Assembly: GCA_028707005.1 (NCBI GenBank)
Contig: JAQTVB010000009.1
Location: 1-43,080 of the forward strand
DNA: 43,080 nt
Direction: 5' to 3'
Source of the DNA: Patescibacteria group bacterium
Lineage (GTDB): Bacteria > Patescibacteriota > Patescibacteriia > Patescibacteriales > GWC2-42-12
How positions within the stretch are numbered: position 1 is the first letter of the stretch; each line of letters opens with the position of its first letter. Shown one piece after another: positions 35,903-43,080 of this stretch. Both the position numbers and the translations under genes were made by a program. The notes beneath the pieces were generated by a model, which saw only the letters and a program-made list of their open reading frames with translations, had not been told where the DNA came from and made no database searches.

Positions 35903-36115
35903 CTATAGTCGGGATAAAATTTCTTTAATATCTACGCCACCCTTTTTTATTTTAGTAAAATCAATCACTTCTTCCCACTCTTCATCCTGAATAGGAGAAA
36001 TTTTGAATAAGGGTTTGGTTTGCTTAAAGACGATGAACGATTCGCCTTTGGCAATACGATTGATATAATCAACCATATTTTCCCTTAAATTTTTTAAACC
36101 GACGATGTTTTCCAT
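35903..36115 (-). CDS. Phd/YefM-type antitoxin
   Basis: VGLKNLRENMVDYINRIAKGESFIVFKQTKPLFKISP; immediately upstream of the toxin. Confidence 0.8.
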   Translation of the reverse strand: MENIVGLKNLRENMVDYINRIAKGESFIVFKQTKPLFKISPIQDEEWEEVIDFTKIKKGGVDIKEILSRL

Positions 36116-36144
36116 GGTTTTAAGTTAATTTTTAGATTAACTTT

Positions 36145-36173
36145 AGTTTAACAAAAGATTAACTTAGTGTCAA
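36145..36173 (-). promoter_or_regulatory. Promoter of the Phd/RelE module with operator-like repeats
   Basis: Minus strand TTGACA-17 nt-TAAACT; AAGTTAATCT repeated around the -10. Confidence 0.7.
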
Positions 36174-36256
36174 ATTTGCTCGCGCGTGAAAAAGACTTTA
36201 TGCCGGTTCAGGATATCAAATTTATTTTCGGCGTATTTGGTAAAGTAAAACATAAT
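36173..36256 (-). pseudogene. 84-bp direct repeat, copy 2: duplicated 5' end of the DUF4258-like gene
   Basis: Identical to 35574-35657; encodes MFYFTKYAENKFDILNRHKVFFTREQI then TGA. Confidence 0.95.
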
Positions 36257-36263
36257 GGCGGCG

Positions 36264-36536
36264 TTATAAGTATTTATAAATATCGTGCTTTCCCACCGAA
36301 ATAAGTATTATATCGCCATTTTTTTGTCTTTTAAAAATTAAGCGGTGCTTATTCGTTATTGAAACAGACCAGAGATTAATAAGTTTACCCTTAAGCATGT
36401 GCAAACGGAGAGAGGGATGCAGGGGGTTTTCTTTAAATATTTCTATTTTTTTTACCGTTAATAATTTTAGCTCTTCAGCCAGCTTTTTGAATTGTTCCTG
36501 AAAATTCTTTGGATAATAAATGTTGGTTATTTTCAT
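36264..36536 (-). CDS. RelE/YafQ-type toxin
   Basis: YYPKNFQEQFKKLAEELKLLTVKKIEIFKENPLHPSLRLHMLKGKLINLWSVSITNKHRLIFK; overlaps antitoxin by ATGA. Confidence 0.85.
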   Translation of the reverse strand: MKITNIYYPKNFQEQFKKLAEELKLLTVKKIEIFKENPLHPSLRLHMLKGKLINLWSVSITNKHRLIFKRQKNGDIILISVGKHDIYKYL

Positions 36537-36763
36537 CTCATTAAATCAGAGACAGACTTTAATTTGTAAACTTTCCCCTTTTTATAATCCCTTTCCGCCT
36601 TCTTTGTCATTTTTAATAGCTCTTCAGCCGAGATTAGTTCGTCGTCCGCATCTAATAAGTATTGAATATAGCCGCTTACAGTAGAAAATCCTCTTTTTTC
36701 AACCCTTTTTTTTATTATTTTGGTGGCTGATTGGGGGAGCGATAACGTTAATATTTCTCGCAT
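36533..36763 (-). CDS. Ribbon-helix-helix antitoxin
   Basis: ILTLSLPQSATKIIKKRVEKRGFSTVSGYIQYLLDADD RHH-like N-terminus. Confidence 0.8.
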   Translation of the reverse strand: MREILTLSLPQSATKIIKKRVEKRGFSTVSGYIQYLLDADDELISAEELLKMTKKAERDYKKGKVYKLKSVSDLMR

Positions 36764-36789
36764 ATTTTTAATTTTTAATAATGATGGTT

Positions 36790-36820
36790 ACATTGTAATA
36801 CATCTGTATTACAATGTCAA
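36790..36820 (-). promoter_or_regulatory. Promoter/operator of the RHH/RelE module
   Basis: 13-bp-arm palindrome ACATTGTAATACA-TC-TGTATTACAATGT (36790-36817) overlaps minus-strand TTGACA-17 nt-TACAAT. Confidence 0.85.
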
Positions 36821-36823
36821 GCC

Positions 36824-36961
36824 TGTTCGCGCGTGAAAAAGATTTTATGCCGGTTTAGGATATCAAATTTAGTTCTTGTCCGCCGTAGCCCTCTTGTCCA
36901 CTAAAGTTTTAGAAATGGTGGAGGCGTAGGCGGGTCGGCGGATTTGGTAAAGTAAAGCATA
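36824..36961 (-). pseudogene. Copy 3: degenerate 5' end of a DUF4258-like gene, interrupted by a repeat
   Basis: TTCGCGCGTGAAAAAGATTTTATGCCGGTTTAGGATATCAAATTTA... then TTTGGTAAAGTAAAGCAT; interrupted at about 36872-36943 by GTCCGCCGTAGCC...GGCGGGTCGGCGGAT. Confidence 0.85.
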
Positions 36962-36966
36962 GCAGT

Positions 36967-37611
36967 TTATTTAGCGATACAGCCTTCGCCGGCCTTGCTT
37001 GAGCATTTCCCGTTAGCGACATAGTTAAGAAAAGTGCCGCCTTCATTGGTTATCGCGGTTTTACATGTTGCCTCAGAAGCAGTTGATGTATCATTGCAGG
37101 TAAGGTACATTCCTTTAGTGAAGGCACAGCAATTAGTTTGTGTGGTGCTGGAGCTCGTATTAGTGTTAGTGTTATTGACCCCCGGCACATTCGTAGTTTT
37201 TAAATTCACCAGCGCCGGGTTGACCGTGTATAAGATCAAATAAGACGTTAAGGCTAAAACCAGGCCGGTTAGGGCGGCGCCGATCCTGGCCTTGGCTTCT
37301 CCGACCTGCGTGGCGTTGCCGCCGGCGATAATCCAGAGCACGCCGCCAACCATTAAAACTATGGCGGCTAAAATGCCGACAATGCCGATGGCGTACTGAT
37401 AAATCGCTTTAATATAGTTGGCGATATTGCCGGTAGAGGTATCGGAATTGTTAAAATTATAATTCAACCCGGTAACTTGCGGAGTGAAATTAATGTTACT
37501 GGCGGCTTGACCGGGCAGGGGCAGGGCTAGTAATAATATCACGCAGAACAGCTGGATGATGAAAGTTGAGAGAAAGAGGATAAGAAAAATTTTGGGGAAA
37601 GATTTTAACAT
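36967..37611 (-). CDS. TrbC/VirB2-pilin-like membrane protein with Cys-rich C-terminus
   Basis: Two TM helices (YAIGIVGILAAIVLMVGGVLWIIAGG; ARIGAALTGLVLALTSYLILYTVNP). Start MLKSFPK at 37611 preferred because MTKTHY is encoded by the adjacent repeat. Confidence 0.7.
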   Translation of the reverse strand: MLKSFPKIFLILFLSTFIIQLFCVILLLALPLPGQAASNINFTPQVTGLNYNFNNSDTSTGNIANYIKAIYQYAIGIVGILAAIVLMVGGVLWIIAGGNATQVGEAKARIGAALTGLVLALTSYLILYTVNPALVNLKTTNVPGVNNTNTNTSSSTTQTNCCAFTKGMYLTCNDTSTASEATCKTAITNEGGTFLNYVANGKCSSKAGEGCIAK

Positions 37612-37623
37612 ATAGTGTGTTTT

Positions 37624-37725
37624 TGTCATTCTGAACGGAGCGCAGCGAAGTGAAGAATCTATAATACGGGTTCAAGCGCTTGCCGCCCTTGTATTATAGA
37701 TCCTTCGCTGACGCTCAGGATGACA
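37624..37725. repeat. Inverted-repeat element TGTCATTCTGAACG...CGCTCAGGATGACA, copy 1
   Basis: Near-identical to 38089-38185; internal GAATCTATAATACGGG / CTTGTATTATAGATC arms. Confidence 0.9.
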
Positions 37726-38080
37726 AGTTAGATTTTATATTGTTGATATATTCTTTTATCGCGTCCTTAGATATGCCGCAATCTTTAAATAATTTTTCAC
37801 TTAGGTCTGCCATTGGCGGGTTATGTTTTTTGATTAGTTCTATTTTCTTTCTTCTGATCCAGCCTTTTAATTCTTTTTCTCTGGAGATGGCTTGATCGGC
37901 ATATTGGTATTCTTCAAAATAAATCAAGTAATATAATTTATATTTTCTAGTGAACCATGAACCAAGGCTGTGTTTGTGTTCAATTGTTCTCCTGACAATA
38001 TCATTTGTAAAGCCTATGTAAAATGTAGTTCGCTCGTAGTTGGAAACAATGTAAACATAAAAATGATAATCTTTATACAT
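37715..38080 (-). CDS. GIY-YIG nuclease domain protein
   Basis: FYVYIVSNYERTTFYIGFTNDIVRRTIEHKH...YKLYYLIYFEEYQYADQAISREKELKGWIRRKKIELI. Confidence 0.92.
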   Translation of the reverse strand: MYKDYHFYVYIVSNYERTTFYIGFTNDIVRRTIEHKHSLGSWFTRKYKLYYLIYFEEYQYADQAISREKELKGWIRRKKIELIKKHNPPMADLSEKLFKDCGISKDAIKEYINNIKSNLSS

Positions 38081-38088
38081 ATTTGTTT

Positions 38089-38185
38089 ATCATTCTGAAT
38101 GAAGCGCAGCGAAGTGAAGAATCTATAATACGGGCTTAAGCACTGTCCTTGTATTATAGATCCTTCGCTGACGCTCAGGATGACA
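38089..38185. repeat. Inverted-repeat element, copy 2
   Basis: TATCATTCTGAATGAAGCGCAGCGAAGTGAAGAATCTATAATACGGG...TTGTATTATAGATCCTTCGCTGACGCTCAGGATGACA. Confidence 0.9.
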
Positions 38186-39377
38186 AATGTCCGATAAATT
38201 GCGCTTGGCCGGATTTTTTGCCGGCTTGTTTGATTATCTTTTTAACTATCTCTTTAGTGACATCGCGTCCGCCCAGGCCGACGATGAAACTATTGATGTT
38301 AGTTTTAATTTTGTCCTGGCAGACTGTTTTAATTTCCGAAGCCAGCGGCCCGATTTGGCCCAAAGAAATAGCCTTGTCTATAACCGCGATATGTTTGGCC
38401 GGTTTCAAAATTTTTAAAATTTGTTCGGATGGAAAAGGACGAAGACATTTTATTTTTAGAATGCCGATTTGCTTTGTTTTTAAAAACATCCCCAGCCCTC
38501 CCTTGTCAGGGAGGGAACTGATCGCGTCTTTGATGGTGCCGACGACCGAACCCATGGCCACGATTATGGTGTCGGGGTTGTGCGGACCCACATATTCAAT
38601 TAGACCATTGTCTATAAAATTTTTGATTTTTGATTTTTTAATTTTTAATGAAGGAAAAATTTTATTAAAATTTATATATTCCTGGTCAATAATCTTAAGG
38701 CTGGAAATCAAATCATCATGCAGTTCCTGGCGGATCTCCATATAATGCGCGGGCGTGGCCAAGGCGCCCATGGTGACCGGGTTTTCTGGGTCTAAGTATT
38801 GCCCGGGTTTGGGCGCGTAATCCGGCAAATATTTTTTTATCTCGCCGGCCGCGGGAATGGAAACCGGTTCATAAGTATGGGTCATAACATAGCCGTCGAC
38901 ATTGACCATGACCGGAATTTTTAGCTCTTCAGCCAGTTTGAAAGCCATAATGTGCATGTTGACCGCTTCCTGGTGGTTTTCCGCGAAGAGTAAAATCCAG
39001 CCCGCGTCTCTTATGGCCATGACATCTTGCTGGTCATTCCAAATATTGATCGGCGCCGAGACCGCTCGATTGGCGCAAGTCATCACCACGGGCAAGCGCA
39101 TGCCGGCAATATTAAAAATCACTTCAGCCATGAGCAAAAGGCCTTGCGAGCTAGTAGCGCTATAGACTCTAACGCCGGCGGCCGAAGCGCCGGCCACGAT
39201 GGACGCGGCCGCGAATTCTGATTCAGCGCGGATATATTCATAAGAGGCAAGGCCGTCAGCTTTAAACTTGGCCAAGTCTTCAACAATATGGGTCTGCGGC
39301 GTAATCGGATAAGCGGAAACAACCGCCGGAGCGATATTTTTTATAGTTAAAGCGATGGCGCGAGAACCTTCTAACAT
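38175..39377 (-). CDS. porA: 2-oxoacid (pyruvate-type):ferredoxin oxidoreductase alpha subunit
   Basis: GSRAIALTIKNIAPAVVSAYPITPQTHIVEDLA, SEFAAASIVAGASAAGVRVYSATSSQGLLLM. ORF opens at 39431, but MLSLSKKSQSSQESQKSQ is repeat-derived low complexity; MLEGSRAIA (39377) preferred. Confidence 0.92.
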   Translation of the reverse strand: MLEGSRAIALTIKNIAPAVVSAYPITPQTHIVEDLAKFKADGLASYEYIRAESEFAAASIVAGASAAGVRVYSATSSQGLLLMAEVIFNIAGMRLPVVMTCANRAVSAPINIWNDQQDVMAIRDAGWILLFAENHQEAVNMHIMAFKLAEELKIPVMVNVDGYVMTHTYEPVSIPAAGEIKKYLPDYAPKPGQYLDPENPVTMGALATPAHYMEIRQELHDDLISSLKIIDQEYINFNKIFPSLKIKKSKIKNFIDNGLIEYVGPHNPDTIIVAMGSVVGTIKDAISSLPDKGGLGMFLKTKQIGILKIKCLRPFPSEQILKILKPAKHIAVIDKAISLGQIGPLASEIKTVCQDKIKTNINSFIVGLGGRDVTKEIVKKIIKQAGKKSGQAQFIGHLSS

Positions 39378-39434
39378 TTGAGATTTTTGGGATTCTTGAG
39401 ATGATTGGGATTTTTTGGATAGAGATAGCATAAG

Positions 39435-39794
39435 TTAGCGTTGCGAAATAATAAATTTATTAAGCAAAAAATTTGTTTTATTGATTAATTCCAATAAAGT
39501 TGAATAATTATTATCATTAATATATTTTAAAGCGAAAGAAATTTCACCATGACAATCTAATTCAACTAAAGAACCATGCGCGATATTAAAAAAGTTACAG
39601 CGGTCTTTTTTTGTTATTTTAGCATTTCCCTCAGCTATGTTAGCCGATACTGAACTTGCCGCCCGTCTCATTTGTGAAGTTAGGGCAAATTTTTCATCGC
39701 TCGGGAAAAACTTGGTTATCTTATATACAAACAAAGTTAATTCTTTAGCTTTTTGCCAAACAATTAATTGTCTGAAGCTATTTTGATATTGCAT
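39435..39794 (-). CDS. Four-helix-bundle protein (23S rRNA intervening-sequence / S23 family)
   Basis: FRQLIVWQKAKELTLFVYKITKFFPSDEKFALTSQMRRAASSVSANIAEGNA is characteristic of the family. Confidence 0.92.
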   Translation of the reverse strand: MQYQNSFRQLIVWQKAKELTLFVYKITKFFPSDEKFALTSQMRRAASSVSANIAEGNAKITKKDRCNFFNIAHGSLVELDCHGEISFALKYINDNNYSTLLELINKTNFLLNKFIISQR

Positions 39795-39841
39795 ACTTTT
39801 TTATCCCAAGTATCCTAAAAATCCTAAAGATCACAATAATC

Positions 39842-40108
39842 TTATTTTTCATCTACTTCCATTACAATCGCCTTGAATGGGCAGACGTCGGCGCAGAGCC
39901 CGCAGCCCTTGCAGTAATCTAAATCGCAGTCAAAATATTTTTTGCCGGCAGCATTAGCCTGATTGGTTTGGTGGATAATGCCCTCGGGGCAGAGGCGCTG
40001 GCAGATAGCACAAGCCGTGCATTTATCATGTAAAAAATTGGGCCGTAAAGTGCGCCAGCCGCCGGTCTTATTATTTAAGGTGGTATTGGGTTGAACTTGG
40101 ATATTCAT
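39842..40108 (-). CDS. porD: 2-oxoacid:ferredoxin oxidoreductase delta subunit (2x[4Fe-4S])
   Basis: CTACAICQRLCPEGII and CKGCGLCADVCPFKAI. Confidence 0.92.
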   Translation of the reverse strand: MNIQVQPNTTLNNKTGGWRTLRPNFLHDKCTACAICQRLCPEGIIHQTNQANAAGKKYFDCDLDYCKGCGLCADVCPFKAIVMEVDEK

Positions 40109-40132
40109 AAAAATGAAAAATTAAAATCTCCC

Positions 40133-40169
40133 ACCCGCAATGCCTAAGCGTAGCTTTGGCGGGCGCGGC
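40133..40169. repeat. Short palindromic repeat
   Basis: CCCGCAATGCCTAAGCGTAGCTTTGGCGGG. Confidence 0.5.
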
Positions 40170-40216
40170 AAAATGCAAAATGACAATGTAAAATATAAAA
40201 TTGAAATACTCCCATT

Positions 40217-40320
40217 GTTGTCATTGCGAGCGACTGAAAGGAGCGAAGCAATCCTTGGTTCGGAGGGGTTTACCAGAGATTGCTTCGTCGCCCCGAGTAC
40301 AGGGCTCCTCGCAATGACAG
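40217..40320. repeat. TTGTCATTGCGAG terminal-inverted-repeat element
   Basis: TTGTCATTGCGAG...CTCGCAATGACA with internal AGCAATC/GATTGCT arms; lies between porD and porG. Confidence 0.8.
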
Positions 40321-40368
40321 AAAAATTTTAAATTTTGAACTGTCATTTTCCATTTTGATTTTTGCATT

Positions 40369-40908
40369 TTACATCTGATATGACTGTTCAATCGCTTTAA
40401 TGTTTTTGGCGATTAAGGCCTGATTGTCAGCGAATTTTTCTTCAATTGCCGCTTTAAGCGACTCTAGGCTTACTAAGCCGGTGGCCTTGGCAAAGGCGCC
40501 TAAAATCACGGTGTTGACAATATTCTTGCCCAGGATTTCCAAAGCGATTTTGGTGGCGTCCAGGGTGTGAACATTATTTTTTGGCAGATTTATCGCCAGC
40601 GCGTCTTTGCTTTTGGCCGTATTAACAATGACAATCGTTTTTTTGTTGGCGCCTTTGGTAAGATCAACCGTGCCGATTAAAGTGGCATCCTGGATAATTA
40701 AGACGTTGGGCTCATAAATTTGTTGATGAGTAATAATCGGCTGGTCGTCTATCCTGGCGAAAGATTCCACCGGCGCGCCGGTTCTTTCCACGCCGAAAGA
40801 GGGGAAAGCTTGAGCTTGCCTGCCGCTTTTAAAGGCGGCGATGGCGATTAATTCCGCGGCCGTGACCACGCCTTGGCCGCCGCGGCCATGGATGCGTATT
40901 TCTATCAT
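40369..40908 (-). CDS. porG: 2-oxoacid:ferredoxin oxidoreductase gamma subunit
   Basis: MIEIRIHGRGGQGVVTAAELIAIAAFKSGRQAQAFPSFGVERTGAPVESFARI. Confidence 0.95.
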   Translation of the reverse strand: MIEIRIHGRGGQGVVTAAELIAIAAFKSGRQAQAFPSFGVERTGAPVESFARIDDQPIITHQQIYEPNVLIIQDATLIGTVDLTKGANKKTIVIVNTAKSKDALAINLPKNNVHTLDATKIALEILGKNIVNTVILGAFAKATGLVSLESLKAAIEEKFADNQALIAKNIKAIEQSYQM

Positions 40909-41018
40909 AATTTGGGATATTTGAGATTATTAAGATTTTGGGGATAGTTGGGATCGTAGTCTGTTGCTTTATCTTAAGTATCTCAAAAGTTTTAACGATC
41001 CCAATAATCCTAACTATC

Positions 41019-41726
41019 TCACTTCTTTAGTTCTTCAATAATTTTTACAAACGTATCATAAGGCACGTCGCCTTCAATCTTATAGCCATTAATGAAGTAG
41101 GTTGGCGTGTTTGCGACACCGAAACTTTGCCCGTCGGAAAAATCTTTTTGAATTTGCGGCAGATATTTTTGTTTCTCCAAGCAATCTTTAAATTTATCCG
41201 TCTTGACGCCGACTTGGTTAGCTAAAGATGCCAGTTGGTTGTTTAGTTTCGCCGTGTCGGCGCCGTTTTGGCCGGCTAAAGAGGCGATGGCGGTTTGATT
41301 GGGAAATAACTTATCATGCATGGGCCAAAATAATCCCTGTTCGCCGGCGCAACGTCCGGCCAGGGCCAGATCGGCTGAATAGTCGGCGATGACCGGGTAA
41401 TCTCGCCAGATGAATTTAATATCGTTTTTGTATGTTTGGCGCAGTTCTCCGGCAGTGGCGAAGGCTGATGCGCAGGCCGGACAGGCAAAATCGCCGAATT
41501 CCACGATAGTGATTTTGGCGTCGGCCGAGCCTAGCCAATAATGATCTCCGCTGGCGGCGTCATATTTTAGGTTATTTGCTGGCGAGCCGGCTTTCGGTTC
41601 GGCGGTTTTTATTTTAGCGATAATGTAAAAGGCGCAAGCCGCGAGGAAAAACAATATTATGGCCAAAAGAATGATCAGCAAAATGCCCCACCATCGTTTG
41701 TACCAAGTTTTATTTGAATATTCCAT
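41019..41726 (-). CDS. DsbA-family thioredoxin-like protein, membrane anchored
   Basis: EFGDFACPACASAF (CPAC motif), NTPTYFINGYKIEGDVPYD; N-terminal TM. Confidence 0.92.
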   Translation of the reverse strand: MEYSNKTWYKRWWGILLIILLAIILFFLAACAFYIIAKIKTAEPKAGSPANNLKYDAASGDHYWLGSADAKITIVEFGDFACPACASAFATAGELRQTYKNDIKFIWRDYPVIADYSADLALAGRCAGEQGLFWPMHDKLFPNQTAIASLAGQNGADTAKLNNQLASLANQVGVKTDKFKDCLEKQKYLPQIQKDFSDGQSFGVANTPTYFINGYKIEGDVPYDTFVKIIEELKK

Positions 41727-41734
41727 TGATATTT

Positions 41735-41763
41735 ATTATAATAGTATAATGCGAATACTACAA
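41735..41763 (-). promoter_or_regulatory. Sigma70-like promoter of the dsbA-like gene, predicted leaderless
   Basis: Minus strand TTGTAG-17 nt-TATAAT-AAATATCA-ATG. Confidence 0.65.
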
Positions 41764-41848
41764 ATGTTATGCAAATACTACAAAAAACAACAACCCTGGT
41801 TTTCTATTATTTATAGTATTCGGAATTAATTTGCAGTATTCGCATTAT
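41746..41848. repeat. Inverted repeat in the divergent promoter region
   Basis: ATAATGCGAATACTACAAAT (41746-41765) / ATTTGCAGTATTCGCATTAT (41829-41848), 19/20 complementary, plus inner degenerate copies. Confidence 0.8.
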
Positions 41849-41868
41849 GGATATTATAGCATCTATTT

Positions 41869-42030
41869 ATGAATAAACAAAATTTAGACCAGCTGGCCAC
41901 GGAGGCGGAAAAACGCGCGGCCGGGCGAGAGAGGAGAAAAAGAAGACGGATGAAAGTAAGCGGCGCCGGGGTGAAAAGGTTGCAGAAAATTATTTTGAGT
42001 TCGTCCGAGAAAATAGACATGACAAAATAA
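41869..42030 (+). CDS. Small basic hypothetical protein (53 aa)
   Basis: MNKQNLDQLATEAEKRAAGRERRKRRRMKVSGAGVKRLQKIILSSSEKIDMTK; below the ORF-track length cutoff. Confidence 0.4.
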   Translation: MNKQNLDQLATEAEKRAAGRERRKRRRMKVSGAGVKRLQKIILSSSEKIDMTK

Positions 42031-42047
42031 TTTGAAAGCTGTATAAT
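42019..42047 (+). promoter_or_regulatory. Sigma70-like promoter of speA
   Basis: ATGACA-17 nt-TATAAT. Confidence 0.6.
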
Positions 42048-42101
42048 TAAATTACGCCTGAACGGCGCCTATTATTTAATCTAAGCGGAGGTTTTAAAAT
42101 T

Positions 42102-43080
42102 ATGAAAAAAATTGATTCTAAGTATTTGAATTTTTGGAAGCTGGGCAAGACAGAATTCAATACGGATTTTTTTGGCATGTCTAATGACGGGGAATTGGTG
42201 GTGCGTGAGGGCAATTATCAATACAATATTTATGACTTAGTCAAGAAGTTTGGCGCGCCCCTGGAAATCGCCTTTCCTTTTGTCGTGGAAAAACGTTATT
42301 TGGATTTGGTGGAGATTTTTAACAAATACATCAAAGAATATAACTACAAAGGGCGGTTTTTTTATCATTATCCTATGAAGGTCAACCAAAATAAAGAATT
42401 TGTTCTACCCATGATTTCCGAAGGGGCAAATCTGGAAACGGCTTCATACAATGAATTGTGGTTGGTAAGGAAGCTTTGGGAGCAAGATCAGTTTAATGCG
42501 CGGATCCGCGTGGTTTGCAATGGGCCGAAAACCGAAAAGTATTTGGGGCTGATCAGAGAATTGAAAGAAAAAGGCTTATTGATCATTCCCATCATTGAAG
42601 ATGCCTCGGAATTTGAGTCTTTAAAGGAGTATAAAGGCGATGTGGGCATCCGGATGAAAATGGAAATAGAGACCAAATCCCATTGGAACAAGAAAAACGA
42701 CCGCTACGGCTTATCGGAAGAAGAAATTTATGCTTTTGGTAAAATCAAGAATTTGAAAGTTTTACATTATCACATGGGGTCGCAGAGCACGAGCCGGGAG
42801 GGTATTATTGAAGCCGTCAAAACTGCGGTTGAAGTCTACGCAAAATTGAAAATAATCAATCCGACGCTTGATACTTTAAATATCGGCGGCGGCATGGCCA
42901 TACCTTATGAGAAAAAGGAGCATTACAGCACGACCAGCGTGGTTCGGGGCATCATCGGCACGATCAACAAAGTCTGCCAAAATACCAAAACGCCGCATCC
43001 CAACATCATCGCGGAGTGGGGGAGATATATCATGGCGCCGGCTCAAATAACGATTTTTAAGATTTTGTGCCAGAAGCCGA
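42102..43080 (+). CDS. speA: Biosynthetic arginine decarboxylase (SpeA-like), truncated by window end
   Basis: Open frame from ATG 42102 to the window end: FFYHYPMKVNQNKEFVLPMISEGANLETASYNEL (PLP lysine region), LHYHMGSQ, LNIGGGM. Confidence 0.9.
   Translation, partial: MKKIDSKYLNFWKLGKTEFNTDFFGMSNDGELVVREGNYQYNIYDLVKKFGAPLEIAFPFVVEKRYLDLVEIFNKYIKEYNYKGRFFYHYPMKVNQNKEFVLPMISEGANLETASYNELWLVRKLWEQDQFNARIRVVCNGPKTEKYLGLIRELKEKGLLIIPIIEDASEFESLKEYKGDVGIRMKMEIETKSHWNKKNDRYGLSEEEIYAFGKIKNLKVLHYHMGSQSTSREGIIEAVKTAVEVYAKLKIINPTLDTLNIGGGMAIPYEKKEHYSTTSVVRGIIGTINKVCQNTKTPHPNIIAEWGRYIMAPAQITIFKILCQKP

Noticed and set aside
38149-38745. 198-aa plus-strand ORF
   Set aside because: Starts inside a repeat and is antisense to porA.
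40140-40331. 63-aa ORF
   Set aside because: Encoded by dispersed repeats (TCATTGCGAG element); not a real gene.
41826-42020. 64-aa minus-strand ORF
   Set aside because: Overlaps the inverted-repeat regulatory region and the plus-strand small basic ORF; low complexity.
1-43080. tRNA or rRNA genes
   Set aside because: No convincing cloverleaf T-loop/acceptor or rRNA signature was seen by eye; tRNAscan-SE and barrnap would be decisive.

Overview
The window looks like about 43 kb of a Candidate Phyla Radiation / Patescibacteria-type chromosome (inference from gene content and protein style; no marker was searched). Housekeeping genes on it: a PilB/GspE ATPase, CapA, proS (409 aa), rpsA, ftsH, ruvA, a FemAB-type ligase, a MurE-like ligase, rpoB-rpoC, a four-subunit 2-oxoacid:ferredoxin oxidoreductase, DsbA-like proteins and the start of speA. 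Also present are a translin-like protein, a lipoprotein-type MEMO1-AMMECR1 fusion, a Fic protein and a 1116-aa YadA-head-like surface protein. The main candidate for something new is at 35.4-37.0 kb, between porB and porA. Two unrelated toxin-antitoxin modules sit at the same position of a DUF4258-like gene, each followed by a fresh copy of that gene's 5' end (84 bp, identical in two copies, a third degraded). Each module's promoter abuts the repeat. A second candidate is a pair of about 170-230 nt structured RNA elements downstream of ftsH and rpoC that share CTGCGGAACTC...GGGCTCAAACAATCCTCG inside long closing stems, resembling 6S RNA. A third candidate structured RNA with a terminator is at about 12.5-12.77 kb. 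Other patterns are palindromic repeats inserted in frame in coding genes, and several genes whose sigma70-like -10 box lies 6-8 nt before the ATG (predicted leaderless mRNAs). No tRNA, rRNA or CRISPR array was recognised.
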